A stretch of 64,000 bases of DNA from an uncultured Collinsella sp. (GCA_902464565.1 CABQJV010000005.1:1-64000); one strand, 5' to 3'. Counted from the first letter of the stretch, positions 16,013-25,620 are shown. Notes: generated by a model from the sequence alone, not told the origin. Made by a program: numbers and translations.

Positions 16013-17508
16013 GAACTTCTCCTTTGGACCGTGGCGCTGGAGGCGAGCGGGATGGACACCGTAAGCGTGAAGGGCGGGGCGGTGTGGACTTCCAGGCTGC
16101 CGCCCAGATTCTGTGCGACATGCCTCATACCTGGGATACCCGTTCCCTCGCGATACGATACGGGTGCAGGCGCGCCGTCGTTAGAAACGGTCACCCGCGC
16201 AACAGCACCGTCTTCCGACGTCTCCTGCCACAGACGCACGTGGACCCGATGCGCCTGTGCATGCTTGGTGGCATTGGTCGAGGCCTCGCGGATAATCTGC
16301 AGAAAGGCTGCGGCGACACGCGCGTCGCTTGGCAGCTCGCCCTCCACATCGATCTGCACGCTCACCAGGCCAAAGGCATGGACGATATCGCCCAGTTGCT
16401 CTGCCGGTTCGGTGTCGCCCCCGCTGCGCAGATCGGCAGCGATTGAGCGCAGCAGCGGGTCGATCTGCTCGAGTGACTCGTCATCCAGGCGCCCCTCCTC
16501 CAGATAACGATGGAGGATGGACAGGCGCTGCCCGATCACGTCGTGCACGCGAGCGCGCATACGCAGATAGGCCGCATTGTCAGCAACTTTTTTGACTTCT
16601 TCGATCTGGGCTTGGAGCTCTTGGCCCGCAAGCTCAAGCAGGTGGTTGGCTTGCGCCAGGCGATCATGGGCATGCGCATACTCTGTTACATCCAGGCCGA
16701 TAATGCGCTCGAAGAGGCGGCCCGAAACCATAACGTCATCGTGCACAAACAAGCGAATCTCGGCGGGAGAAACCTCGACCACCGCCCGCGCCTCACCAAA
16801 GCGGTCCAGATTAATCCGCACGCGGTTCTGGCTGCTTTCGGGCATTTGCATGCTGAGTTTGCGCAGGTCGTTCCATGTACCGCTCATATCGCCTAGGTCG
16901 GTGGGCATATGAAGCTCCACCAGGTTTTTTCGCATGCAGCGGTTCATGAGCAGCGGACGGCCCCTCGGGTCCAGATACAGGATGCCCACGGGAATCACGT
17001 TGATGGTTTCGATCGTCGAGAACGCAGTGATATCCTCCTGGCGGTTGCGGACATCCATCAAGAGCGCCGCAATGGAACGGAACAGGAAGAACGCTCCCTC
17101 TGCGATAAGGACAACGGTCCACGCCGAGCCCATGGCAAAAACCACCGGCGGTGTGACGGCGACAACAAGCAGCAGCTCGACCAGCATGACGGGGCGACGA
17201 TAGTGCACCATAAGCACCACGCCATAGGCAAAGATTGCGGCATTGAGCCACAACGCTCCGCCCATTGCCCTGGCGCAAACGTCAAGCAGCGCCACCAGAT
17301 ATGAGCCAGACGACGCGAACAAGATGAGCGCCGAAATAATTAGGTGAAGCACAAGGCTCGCCTCGTAGGCACAAATCACCTTACGGTTATAGGACGAGCG
17401 GCGCGATGCGATGAGCGGGACGTGGATCGTCTGCAGACACGCAGCCAGGGCAAAGACAACATCGAGCGCAACGATTTGGGGAAGAATGAGCGAAATCTGC
17501 ATCGTCAC
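16009..17508 (-). CDS. sensor histidine kinase (NarX/DesK type)
   Basis: The 499-residue kinase has about six membrane helices in its first 170 residues, a PAS-like cytosolic region with IPVGILYLDPRGRPL, then a coiled segment, the HisKA_3-type dimerisation helix with the likely phospho-His in RARVHDVIGQRL, and an ATPase domain with the N-box REASTNATKHAQAH. The G-box is weak (GTGIPGMRHVAQNLGG). It overlaps the response regulator downstream by four bases and is itself overlapped by the membrane protein upstream. The signal is unknown. Confidence 0.88.
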   Translation of the reverse strand: MTMQISLILPQIVALDVVFALAACLQTIHVPLIASRRSSYNRKVICAYEASLVLHLIISALILFASSGSYLVALLDVCARAMGGALWLNAAIFAYGVVLMVHYRRPVMLVELLLVVAVTPPVVFAMGSAWTVVLIAEGAFFLFRSIAALLMDVRNRQEDITAFSTIETINVIPVGILYLDPRGRPLLMNRCMRKNLVELHMPTDLGDMSGTWNDLRKLSMQMPESSQNRVRINLDRFGEARAVVEVSPAEIRLFVHDDVMVSGRLFERIIGLDVTEYAHAHDRLAQANHLLELAGQELQAQIEEVKKVADNAAYLRMRARVHDVIGQRLSILHRYLEEGRLDDESLEQIDPLLRSIAADLRSGGDTEPAEQLGDIVHAFGLVSVQIDVEGELPSDARVAAAFLQIIREASTNATKHAQAHRVHVRLWQETSEDGAVARVTVSNDGAPAPVSYREGTGIPGMRHVAQNLGGSLEVHTAPPFTLTVSIPLASSATVQRRSS

Positions 17509-19304
17509 TCACCCGCCCTCGGCATCAAGACGATCATGCGCAGCTGGCCGGGCTCGCCCTCAAGGCGGTATGCCACGTTGCGCCCTTGCAGAGCGCTTTC
17601 GAGCTCTTGCGCAGCAGGCGTCTGCGAAAGATCTGCATCATCGTTGGAAAAAAGCGCGGCACGCAGCTCGACACTGCATCGGTCATGATCGCCCAAGTGA
17701 TACATAAGCGCCGGATGGTCGGTGGTGTAGGCAAAAAACGCAAAGTCATACACGCAGTCGTACAGGGCGCTTACCGTACTGGCGTGCATCGGGCGCCGTA
17801 TGGCGATAATCGAGGCGCAATCGATATCGATGGTGCGCAGGTCGCTTGCGAGCTCGTTGGCAATGAGCTGAATGCGGTCGCGGTCAAAACCGCTCTCCCC
17901 GTGCTGCGCCAACGTGAGCGACCCCTTGCGTTTGCAATAGGCGACGAGCATCTTGGCGCGCTGCAGCATGCGGTAACGCTCGTGCGAAGACGATTCATCG
18001 GTCAACGGCGGTAGCGAGCTCAGCAGGTCGTACATCCCATCGAGCGCGCGGGCAAGCGCTTGGTCCACGTCTTGGACCAGCAAGGTCTCGGCCTCTTGGT
18101 CTGCCAGGTGCGTCTTAAAGTCGTAGTCGGCGGCGAGCAGCTCGTTTTGACGCTGCAGCTCCATGCGACGATGTGCCAGTTCACGGTTAAGCTCGTTGAG
18201 ATCCGACACGTCTTGGGCAAGCAGGGCCGATCCGCCCAGCAGTGGAAAGGCACGGTACATCACATCGGGATCGGACGCCACGGCAAAGGCATGGGCGCGG
18301 CCGTGCGCCTGGGTCCGCAACTCCTCGCGCACGCCTACCGGCATTGGCTTTGACACTGGCGTGGCATAGACTTCCTGCAGGTCGCGCGTTAGAACTTTGA
18401 GGTCAAGCGGCAAGGTGTCGAAAATGCCGGCGATGTCGTGATATGACGGAATGACACCGCAATCGAGACAGATTTCCATCGCCACCACACACAAGACGCA
18501 ATAGATGAGCGAGAAGTTGAGCCTCCATGCCCAGGGCACGCGCAACGCATATGAGATGGCAAAGAACGCGCCGCCCAGCAGCACGAGCGCCGCCGTGCCC
18601 GAGAAACGTTGGATGCGAAAGGACGAGGACCGGCCCACCAGGATAAAAAAGGCCACAAAGTTAAAGGCCGTCCACACGAGGACGGCGAAATAACCCCAGC
18701 CGTACGTGTAATCGTTGCTCCAGGTGTCGCTTGTACGGTCAAAGTGGAAGACCTGCTGGTGAAAATCGTTGGTGAGCACAAATCCGATAAGCAGGATAGC
18801 CACAATCCACAGCGCAGCGCAGTAGCGGCGACCCAGGCGGTGTTGCTCCAGGCCCGCAAGGCGCAGACCACACAACTGGTAGAGCAGCGGAATGAGCGTC
18901 ATGGGCACGTAGTACAGGTACCACAGCACGGTGGCATAGAACGGCGTGAACGACTTGTACTTGAGAATGACTTCGATCATCCACAGGGCGCAGATGGTGG
19001 CGACGGCAACAAGGCGGCGGCGCAACACATAGTCCAAACAGCGCAGATAGACCGATACGCCCCAGATCGAAAATATAATTGCAGCGACAAGCAGCGGGAG
19101 AGAGCTCGAATGGACGAGCGCATCCACGACCTCTTCGGACACCTCGCTATAGGCGGGCGCGGCGTTAGAAAGTTTGGGGTCGAAGGCGAACAGTGCCGGC
19201 AAGACTGCCAAAAGCATGAGGAACAGCGCAGTGATGACACCGGCGATAGCAAAGACGCGGTGGCGGTACATCCGATGTGTTATGCCAACAAGGAATCGCG
19301 GCAT
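17505..19304 (-). CDS. 7TM membrane sensor, kinase-like but lacking ATPase motifs
   Basis: The product (599 residues from ATG 19304) has a seven-helix amino-terminal domain like the 7TM-HisK sensor module, a PAS-like stretch, a coiled coil, and a carboxy-terminal region laid out like a histidine kinase. However, the phospho-His motif and the N- and G-boxes of a kinase are not seen. It probably senses a signal and acts through the true kinase encoded next, which it overlaps by four bases. The start is uncertain: ATG 19304 has a weak ggcagg site, while ATG 19388 lies directly after a -10-like tacact, which instead suggests transcription starts there. Confidence 0.7.
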   Translation of the reverse strand: MPRFLVGITHRMYRHRVFAIAGVITALFLMLLAVLPALFAFDPKLSNAAPAYSEVSEEVVDALVHSSSLPLLVAAIIFSIWGVSVYLRCLDYVLRRRLVAVATICALWMIEVILKYKSFTPFYATVLWYLYYVPMTLIPLLYQLCGLRLAGLEQHRLGRRYCAALWIVAILLIGFVLTNDFHQQVFHFDRTSDTWSNDYTYGWGYFAVLVWTAFNFVAFFILVGRSSSFRIQRFSGTAALVLLGGAFFAISYALRVPWAWRLNFSLIYCVLCVVAMEICLDCGVIPSYHDIAGIFDTLPLDLKVLTRDLQEVYATPVSKPMPVGVREELRTQAHGRAHAFAVASDPDVMYRAFPLLGGSALLAQDVSDLNELNRELAHRRMELQRQNELLAADYDFKTHLADQEAETLLVQDVDQALARALDGMYDLLSSLPPLTDESSSHERYRMLQRAKMLVAYCKRKGSLTLAQHGESGFDRDRIQLIANELASDLRTIDIDCASIIAIRRPMHASTVSALYDCVYDFAFFAYTTDHPALMYHLGDHDRCSVELRAALFSNDDADLSQTPAAQELESALQGRNVAYRLEGEPGQLRMIVLMPRAGE

Positions 19305-19501
19305 GGCGAAGAGCCTGCCACCCCTGGGATCCGCCACGGGTGCGGATCGGGCGGCCGCGTGGCCGATATGTCGCTCGCAGGTACCCATAGTGCTTTTAGT
19401 GTACCGACAGATGGGTCGAAAAAGCGGGCCGCATGTCCCAAAATCCGCAGACGGCAAGGCGCCCGGCAGCCTCCCCCGTCTGGCACTTCCCGATATCCGC
19501 C

Positions 19502-19552
19502 CGCCCCAAACCACCGCAAAGGAGACAGGCACCTTTGTGGTGGTTTGGGGCG
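19502..19552. repeat. hairpin repeat with CAAAGG core
   Basis: Arms 19502-19522 and 19532-19552 match at 20 of 21 positions around a nine-base loop, agacaggca. The inner part, ccaccgcaaagg with cctttgtggtgg, is shared with the hairpin in the mgtA leader (5986-6025). The sequence aggtgcctgtctcc on the minus strand resembles the ggtgcctgtcccc motifs found with REP-type repeats in other bacteria. It starts five bases beyond the DUF4867 stop codon and probably acts as that gene's terminator. Confidence 0.75.
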
Positions 19553-19557
19553 ATGCG

Positions 19558-20202
19558 CTAGTCCACGGTGATGTCGAGATTTTTGCCGATGAGGCCTACG
19601 TAGCCGCCTTCGGCTGCCTTGGGGCTGTCAGCATGGCAGAGGACCCACTTGTCGGCCTTCCAGTAGCAGTAGCTGTCGCCGGCCGCAGGCATGTCGGCCG
19701 CGACCTCGGGGCGCGGGCCGTTGGTGCCGGCGGGCAGCGCCACCATCACCTGGAAGCCACCGTCGTCGACCATGCACGGCGTGTAGTGGAGCGTGGTGTT
19801 GAAGACTTCGACGACCGTACCCGCCGGCACGCGAAACGCCTTGACGCACGCGGTGTCGAGCTTGCCGTCCTCGATCTCCCAGCGATGCGCCACGAGCAGG
19901 ATAAAGTCGTGAGCGCCCAGGTTGAATTCGCTCGCGCGGTGATACTCCAGGCAGTTGAGTCGTGTATTGTGGCCGTTGCACCAGCCGAGCTGGAAGGGAC
20001 GGCCACCAAACATGAGAAAGCCAAGCTTGTCGGCATCCTTGACGCCCTCGAGCTCCGGCGCACTTGCCACGTACTTGCTGCCCTCGGGAATGGGCGTGGC
20101 AGAGAGCGCCTCGAGCACGGGCGACGTAAGCTCGGACGGAACGTTATCCCAAACGTTGCCATAGGACTTGAACTCGGGATCGTTGACAGAGTAGATATGC
20201 AT
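19558..20202 (-). CDS. DUF4867 family protein
   Basis: The 214-residue cytosolic protein belongs to the DUF4867 family, which is cupin-like and occurs mostly in gut Firmicutes and Actinobacteria, often near sugar-metabolism genes. Features include a central beta-barrel pattern with HNTRLNCLEYHRASEFN near residue 79, carrying His and Glu residues that could bind metal or sugar. ATG 20202 is preceded by aggag. The gene is monocistronic, and its upstream region has a palindrome-like gttctagaatgttc that may bind a regulator. A sugar-handling role is only a guess. Confidence 0.75.
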   Translation of the reverse strand: MHIYSVNDPEFKSYGNVWDNVPSELTSPVLEALSATPIPEGSKYVASAPELEGVKDADKLGFLMFGGRPFQLGWCNGHNTRLNCLEYHRASEFNLGAHDFILLVAHRWEIEDGKLDTACVKAFRVPAGTVVEVFNTTLHYTPCMVDDGGFQVMVALPAGTNGPRPEVAADMPAAGDSYCYWKADKWVLCHADSPKAAEGGYVGLIGKNLDITVD

Positions 20203-20285
20203 GTTCGCTCCTGTTCGTTTGTGTGACAGTATGAACATTCTAGAACAAACATGAGCGATTTTGAACGCTCGTCCCGACCACTCAA

Positions 20286-20318
20286 CAAAAAGGCGCCCCC
20301 GCATAAGCGAAGGCGCCC
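20286..20318 (-). terminator. terminator after luxS
   Basis: On the minus strand ggcgcc...ggcgcc with an inner cgc-ttat-gcg is followed by five Ts. It lies 28 bases downstream of the luxS stop codon. Confidence 0.8.
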
Positions 20319-20346
20319 AATGCGCGCGTTTTGGGCGATAAAGCCC

Positions 20347-20835
20347 TTACGCCTGCTGATAGCGCAGGTGCTTCTCGTCGATATCGGCCAGGTCGCGGTC
20401 GAGGTAACGGCGCGCGAGCCAGTTAGCCATGGGAAGGTTCTGGTCCAGGTAGTTGCCGCACTCCTCGGGAGCGGCACCGGGGACATCGCCCTCAAAGTCG
20501 GCGACAAACTCGAACAGCTCACGCACGAGCGGCAGGATCTCCTCGCTCGTCACCTCGCCAAATACGACGAGGTAAAAGCCCGTGCGGCAGCCCATGGGGC
20601 CAAAGTAGACAATGCGGCCCGACCACTCGGCATGATTGCGAAGGAACGTCGCGCCCAGGTGCTCAATAGTGTGGCACTCGGCGGTGTTCATGACCGGCTC
20701 CTTGTTGGGCGTGGTCAGGCGCAGGTCAAACGTGGTGACGGCAGCACCGGTCGCCGGATCGCGGTCGATGCGGCTCACATACACGCCGGGCTCAAGCAGC
20801 AGATGGTCAACGGAAAAGCTCGCAATGCGCTCCAT
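20347..20835 (-). CDS. luxS: S-ribosylhomocysteine lyase
   Basis: LuxS splits S-ribosylhomocysteine into homocysteine and the precursor of autoinducer-2, so it serves both methyl-cycle recycling and AI-2 signalling. The 162-residue product has the metal site His55 and His59 (HTIEH) with Cys126 (EECG), and the catalytic Cys83 (MGCRTG). All key residues are present. The ATG at 20833-20835 follows gagagga. It has its own terminator and is separated from the nucleoside genes by a hairpin repeat. No pfs gene is adjacent. Confidence 0.97.
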   Translation of the reverse strand: MERIASFSVDHLLLEPGVYVSRIDRDPATGAAVTTFDLRLTTPNKEPVMNTAECHTIEHLGATFLRNHAEWSGRIVYFGPMGCRTGFYLVVFGEVTSEEILPLVRELFEFVADFEGDVPGAAPEECGNYLDQNLPMANWLARRYLDRDLADIDEKHLRYQQA

Positions 20836-20858
20836 GGCAGATCCTCTCGGTAGTCAAT

Positions 20859-20928
20859 TTGGGACGGGGCTCTTTTAGCTGGTTCGATTGGTCGCACCAA
20901 TCATACCAGTCAAAAAGCCCCGTCCCAA
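20859..20928. repeat. GGGACGGGGCT hairpin
   Basis: A perfect 13-bp outer stem (ttgggacggggct at 20859-20871 and its complement at 20916-20928) encloses a second stem, gctgg/ccagt and gattggt-cgc-accaatc. It fills the gap between the nucleoside hydrolase stop and the luxS start on the same strand. It probably terminates the upstream operon or separates the two transcripts, although no T-run follows it on the minus strand. Confidence 0.65.
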
Positions 20929-20937
20929 AAAGACAAC

Positions 20938-21912
20938 TTAGCCAAGGACACGGGCCATACGCGTCTTGAACTCGGACAGGAAGCGCGGAGCATCCACGGT
21001 CAGTGCCACAAGCGCGCTCTTGTCCGGATCGGACAGGCGGCGCTCATCGCAGATGGTGCGACCGCGGTACTCGCCCAGCAGATCAACACGCAGGTTGCAG
21101 CCGAGCGCACCTACGAGCGTGGGGTCGATCGCCACGGCAACGGCCAGCGGATCGTGCAGCGCACAACCACCCAGGTAGGGTGCGTTCATCTCGTACGAGC
21201 CAATGTAGTGCTCGACCATGCTCGCAAATGCGCAGCCCGCCATGGTGCCCGAGCCCGTCCAGCCGGCAATGTCGCGGCGTGTGAGCACCACGCGATGCGT
21301 CACGTCCAGACCCACCATGGTGAGCTTACGGCCCGAGCGCAGCACCGCATCGGCTGCCTCGGGGTCGCTCGCCATATTGGCCTCGGCGCCCGCGCTCACG
21401 TTGCCGGGCACGGTAAGGGCGCCGCCCATCACGACCACGCGGCCGATGGACATCATCGCCGCCGCATCGCGCTCCAGGGCGAGCGCCAGGTTGGAGAGCG
21501 GGCCAGTCGCCACGTAGACCAGATCGGGACCATAGGTGCGCGCGGCATCGATCAGATAATCGACCGCAGCGTTGCCGTCGGCCGAGGTCGCCCCCACCGG
21601 CTCGTAGGGCGACGCGGGCACGCTCGCGCCGCCGATGCCGTTCTTGCCGTGAATGAGCGCGGTGGACGCCGGCGGCGTATAGGGCTCAGTCGCCTGCAGA
21701 GGACGGTCGGCACCCAGGTACACCGGAACCTCGGGGCGACCCAGCAGATCGAGCACCGCCAGGCAATTGTGCGCCGATTGCTCGACGCGCACGTTACCAA
21801 AGCACGTGGTGATGCCCACGAGCTCCACCTCGGGGCTCGCAATGGCATAGGCCAGCGCCATCGCATCGTCAACACCCATATCCAGATCAAGGATCAGCTT
21901 CTTGATTGCCAT
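20938..21912 (-). CDS. inosine/uridine-type nucleoside hydrolase
   Basis: The 324-residue enzyme hydrolyses ribonucleosides to base and ribose. The metal-binding signature DLDMGVDDAMAL (Asp9, Asp11, Asp15, Asp16) is complete, with Asp in place of the second Gly of some family members. VVMGGALTVPGNVS and the later HDPLAV with its metal-binding Asp are also present. It starts four bases after the ribokinase stop codon, so ribose released here would be phosphorylated by its operon partner. Base specificity cannot be read from sequence. Confidence 0.9.
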   Translation of the reverse strand: MAIKKLILDLDMGVDDAMALAYAIASPEVELVGITTCFGNVRVEQSAHNCLAVLDLLGRPEVPVYLGADRPLQATEPYTPPASTALIHGKNGIGGASVPASPYEPVGATSADGNAAVDYLIDAARTYGPDLVYVATGPLSNLALALERDAAAMMSIGRVVVMGGALTVPGNVSAGAEANMASDPEAADAVLRSGRKLTMVGLDVTHRVVLTRRDIAGWTGSGTMAGCAFASMVEHYIGSYEMNAPYLGGCALHDPLAVAVAIDPTLVGALGCNLRVDLLGEYRGRTICDERRLSDPDKSALVALTVDAPRFLSEFKTRMARVLG

Positions 21913-21916
21913 TGTT

Positions 21917-22912
21917 CTACTCCGCTTCTCCGTCTTGTACTAAATCGTCTAAATCAAACACGCGCTCAACTTCGGCGCGCGTGGGAATCGATTGCTGAGC
22001 GCCCAGGCGCGACACCGTCACCGCCGAGGCGCGAGCGCCCGCGGCCATGCACTCAAAGAGCGGCAGGCCCTCTAGGCGAGCCGCCGCCAACGCGCCGATA
22101 AACGTATCGCCGGCGGCCGTGGTATCGACTACCGTACTCGAAAGTGCCGGCATGCGCAGCAGCTCACCGCCATCGCCGAGCGTAACCGAGCCGGCACCGC
22201 CCAACGTGATGACCGCAGCCCCGGCACCCTTGTCGAGCAGCGCATTGAGCACCGCGACGCAGCTTGCATCATCCGTGGGCAGAATGCCCGTCAGAACCTG
22301 GCACTCGGTCTCGTTGGGGCAGACCAGGTCGACCGCAGGCCAGACCTCCGCAGGCAGCTCGCAGGCAGGCGCTGGATTAAAGACCGTATAGAACCCCAGC
22401 TCGTGAGCACAAACAAGCGCCTCGGCCGTCGCCGCAAGGTCACATTCACCCTGGGCGATAAAGACGCTTCCGGCAGCCGGGGCAATCTCGCTGGCGTCGT
22501 CGTCGAGCTCATGGGCCACCAGACGCCTCAACGCGCAGGCAACGTCCGCGCCCGCAAGCGCATGGTTGGCGCCCGGTGACAGTATGATGCGGTTGTCGCC
22601 CTCGCAGCGAATGATGGTCGCCGTTCCCGTCTCCACGTCATCGCGATGCACTACAAAGTCACAGTCCACGCCGGCGTCTTGGAGCCCCACCACGAGCGAC
22701 GCGCCGAACGCGTCGCGACCGACCGCGCCGATCATGTGCGTGCACGCGCCCATACGCGCGGCAGCTACAGCCTGATTGGAGCCCTTGCCGCCGGCGTTGG
22801 TGATAAACCCGCTGCCGCCGACGGTCTCGCCCGCACGCGGTATGCGCTCGCACGCCACCGAAAGGTCCATGTTCATGCTGCCGAACACCGCAACGATGCC
22901 GCGATCTGCCAT
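21917..22912 (-). CDS. rbsK: ribokinase
   Basis: The 331-residue PfkB-family kinase phosphorylates ribose to ribose 5-phosphate. The sugar-binding NAGGKGSNQAVAAA lies near residue 38, and the carboxy-terminal catalytic motif DTTAAGDTF carries the catalytic Asp. ATG 22912 follows gaggaggtttcc; the longer frame to 22966 has no such site. It is the first gene of a two-gene nucleoside salvage operon with the hydrolase. Its promoter must lie in the short divergent region shared with the acyltransferase. Confidence 0.92.
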   Translation of the reverse strand: MADRGIVAVFGSMNMDLSVACERIPRAGETVGGSGFITNAGGKGSNQAVAAARMGACTHMIGAVGRDAFGASLVVGLQDAGVDCDFVVHRDDVETGTATIIRCEGDNRIILSPGANHALAGADVACALRRLVAHELDDDASEIAPAAGSVFIAQGECDLAATAEALVCAHELGFYTVFNPAPACELPAEVWPAVDLVCPNETECQVLTGILPTDDASCVAVLNALLDKGAGAAVITLGGAGSVTLGDGGELLRMPALSSTVVDTTAAGDTFIGALAAARLEGLPLFECMAAGARASAVTVSRLGAQQSIPTRAEVERVFDLDDLVQDGEAE

Positions 22913-23054
22913 GGAAACCTCCTCATCTGCGGGCCTTATGCCCACCGCCGGCCGTCGATCGTGCACTCTCGCACCCCCTATAACTTTAGTTCACTTTGAT
23001 GTGGACGCGCGCTTGAGCTTGCGCCAGCAGCAAGCATTCACAGGAGCAGGCAGC

Positions 23055-23060
23055 TACAAT
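23055..23060 (+). promoter_or_regulatory. -10 box of acyltransferase promoter
   Basis: tacaat lies 40 bases before ATG 23100; the -35 is weak (aagcat). The divergent ribokinase promoter must be in the same 187-base gap. Confidence 0.35.
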
Positions 23061-23099
23061 GAAGGCGTGCTGATTATTCTCGTCATTGGATGATGTTTT

Positions 23100-25316
23100 A
23101 TGGAACAACTCTCGCAATCGGGCTCGCGCGGTCGACGCCGCACAGGCAACGAGCCGGCGCCGCACGAACGCGTGAAGAGCGAACGCCGTGCCAACGAGCC
23201 GCGACGCACCGCGAGCCCCCATCGCGCTTCTGCCAACAACGCGGGTCGCGCCAACACTCCCGCCGCGGAGCAGACGCCTGCTCGCCCCAAGTCCCGCTAC
23301 ATCCCTGCCCTTGACGGCCTGCGCACGCTTGCCGTCGTCGCGGTGGTGCTCTATCACCTCAACCTCACGTGGGCGCAGGGCGGTCTGCTCGGCGTCACGA
23401 TCTTCTTTGTGCTTTCGGGCTATCTGATCACACGCCTGCTACTCAACGAAGTCGCTAAGACCGGCCGCATCGACCTCAAGAGCTTCTGGATCCGCCGCAT
23501 CCGTCGCCTGGTCCCCGCCGTGGTGACCGTCGTGGTGGTGACCTGTGCGCTGTGCACCGTCTTCAACCACGTGATGCTCACCAAGATGCGCCCCGACATC
23601 CTGCCGTCACTGCTGTTCTTCAACAACTGGTGGCAGATTGCCCAAAACGTCTCGTACTTCAATGCTCTGGGCGACCCCTCGCCGCTCACGCACTTTTGGT
23701 CGCTTGCCATCGAGGAACAGTTCTACCTGATTTGGCCGCCACTGCTGTTTGCCATGGTATCCATGCATGTGAGCAAACCCAACACGCGCCGCGTGGTTCT
23801 GGGCCTTGCCGCGGTATCTGCCCTCGCCATGATGGTGCTTTACAACCCTGCCGCCGACCCCAGCCGCGTGTACTACGGCACCGACACCCGCGTGTTTTCG
23901 CTGCTGCTGGGTGCCTGGATGGCCTTTATCCCCGATCGCGACCTGGCGCCGGTGCGTCTCGTTCATCGTTTGGGGCTCAATCGCCTGGCTGGCGCCGCCA
24001 AGCACGGCAAGAACGCCGAGGGCAAGCCTGGCGAGAAGGCCGACGAAGCAGCCGAGACCGCCCCGGCACAGCCGAGCGCCCTCGTGCGTTTTTGGTCCTC
24101 GCCCGCATCCATCGATGTATTGGGCGTCGTGGGTCTGGTTGGCCTTGCCGCCATGGTCGCGCTCACCAACGGCTACACCGCCTTCCAGTATCGCGGAGGC
24201 ACGCTGCTGTGCTCGATCCTCACGCTCATGGTCATCGCGGCCTGCGTGCAGCCCCAGGGAATGGTTGCCCGCGCGCTGTCCGCCGAGCCGCTCGTGTGGG
24301 TTGGCAAGCGCTCGTACAGCATCTACCTGTGGCACTATCCGCTGCTGTTGCTCATGAACCCGGTCGCCAACATCAACGATACACCGTGGTGGCAGTACAT
24401 TTTGCAGGTGCTGTTGGTGGTCGCCGTGGCCGAATGCTCATATCGCTTTATCGAGACGCCGTTTAGAAAGGGCGCCTTTGGGCGCACCGTATCCGAGTTC
24501 CGCGACGGCACCGCCACGCCCGCCAACTGGGCACGCGCGCACGTCCCTGCCTGCGCAGCCTGCGCCGTCGTGTTGGTCGTTGCGCTGGGCGGTCTGATCT
24601 TTGTGCCGGAGACCTCCGCACTGAGCGGCGAGGGCGCCGAAGTTCTGAACAAGGAAGCCAAAAACACCGCGCCCACCGACCAGCAGGCGGCCGACGACAC
24701 CGACAAGGACAACGACGGCTTCCCCGATGGCTCCTACGATCTGCTTATGATCGGCGACTCCGTGTCGCTGCGTGCCGTAGACACCTTTGACGGCGTGTTC
24801 CCGCACAGCCATATCGATGCCGAAAAGGGCCGCCAGTTTGATGCGGGCCGCGCGACATTTGAGGGCTATATCCAGCAGAACCTTGCCGGCAAGATCGTGG
24901 TCTTTGCACTGGGCACCAACGGCTTGGTAACCGACGACCAGATCGACGCCATCATGGACGATGCAGGAGATAAGCGTATTGTGGTGTTTGTGAACACGCG
25001 CAGCCCGCAGCCGTGGGTTGGCTCTACCAACCAGGCCATCGCTAACGCCGCTACGCGCTACAAGAACGTGCGCGTTATCGACTGGTACGGATACAGCGCC
25101 AACCGCAACGACCTGTTCGATGGCGATGGCACGCACCTATCGACCACTGGCGTGACTGAGTACCTCAACTTGATCCACGATGCCGTCAAGAAGGACCTGC
25201 CCGTGCATCCCGAGGATCACGTCAACGATCCGCAGCCGGCAGCCGTCAAGTCTGCCACCGACGCACTCGTCAATGCGCTTGCCTTCAAGCCGCACAAGCT
25301 GGGCACCGACAAGTAA
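23100..25316 (+). CDS. OafA/YrhL-type membrane acyltransferase with SGNH domain
   Basis: The 738-residue protein is an acyltransferase-3 family enzyme that moves acyl (often acetyl) groups across the membrane onto cell-surface glycans such as peptidoglycan or polysaccharide. Residues 60-480 hold about ten membrane helices starting with LDGLRTLAVVAVVLYHL, whose His is catalytic. Residues 540-700 form an extracellular SGNH domain with the nucleophile in MIGDSVSLRA and the carboxy-terminal DGTHLS carrying the Asp/His pair. The first 60 residues are Arg/Pro-rich and cytosolic. Residues 295-330 hold a Lys/Glu-rich loop. It is monocistronic with a perfect 18-bp terminator hairpin downstream. It may act like OatA; the target is not known. 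Confidence 0.9.
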   Translation: MEQLSQSGSRGRRRTGNEPAPHERVKSERRANEPRRTASPHRASANNAGRANTPAAEQTPARPKSRYIPALDGLRTLAVVAVVLYHLNLTWAQGGLLGVTIFFVLSGYLITRLLLNEVAKTGRIDLKSFWIRRIRRLVPAVVTVVVVTCALCTVFNHVMLTKMRPDILPSLLFFNNWWQIAQNVSYFNALGDPSPLTHFWSLAIEEQFYLIWPPLLFAMVSMHVSKPNTRRVVLGLAAVSALAMMVLYNPAADPSRVYYGTDTRVFSLLLGAWMAFIPDRDLAPVRLVHRLGLNRLAGAAKHGKNAEGKPGEKADEAAETAPAQPSALVRFWSSPASIDVLGVVGLVGLAAMVALTNGYTAFQYRGGTLLCSILTLMVIAACVQPQGMVARALSAEPLVWVGKRSYSIYLWHYPLLLLMNPVANINDTPWWQYILQVLLVVAVAECSYRFIETPFRKGAFGRTVSEFRDGTATPANWARAHVPACAACAVVLVVALGGLIFVPETSALSGEGAEVLNKEAKNTAPTDQQAADDTDKDNDGFPDGSYDLLMIGDSVSLRAVDTFDGVFPHSHIDAEKGRQFDAGRATFEGYIQQNLAGKIVVFALGTNGLVTDDQIDAIMDDAGDKRIVVFVNTRSPQPWVGSTNQAIANAATRYKNVRVIDWYGYSANRNDLFDGDGTHLSTTGVTEYLNLIHDAVKKDLPVHPEDHVNDPQPAAVKSATDALVNALAFKPHKLGTDK

Positions 25317-25339
25317 CCTGCAGCGCAAACTTCCCACAT

Positions 25340-25377
25340 CCGGAGGGGGTGTCTGCCACGGCAGACACCCCCTCCGG
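25340..25377. terminator. terminator after acyltransferase
   Basis: A perfect 18-bp stem, ccggagggggtgtctgcc and its complement, has a two-base loop. No T-run follows; it may be a repeat used as a terminator. Confidence 0.65.
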
Positions 25378-25620
25378 CAGTTAGGGACACTCCTGGCGCA
25401 GCCAATGAAGACCTCTACGGATGAATTCCAGGCCGCTCCGTCGCTCCAGACATCGTTTCCGCGCCTCGTGCCTGCCCCAAACAATCAAAACAAGCCCTTT
25501 TCGCCGCACCCTCAAAGGTCTGTGGGCAAAAAAGGGCAAATATGAGTACTGTTACCATTTTAGTAGCAAGCAAAACCACCCAAAATGACGTCCGAGCGCC
25601 ACCTACAACGGTAGCGCACA

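Noticed and set aside
20859..20928. SAH or SAM riboswitch before luxS
   Set aside because: The region is one nested hairpin without the conserved single-stranded segments of those riboswitches.
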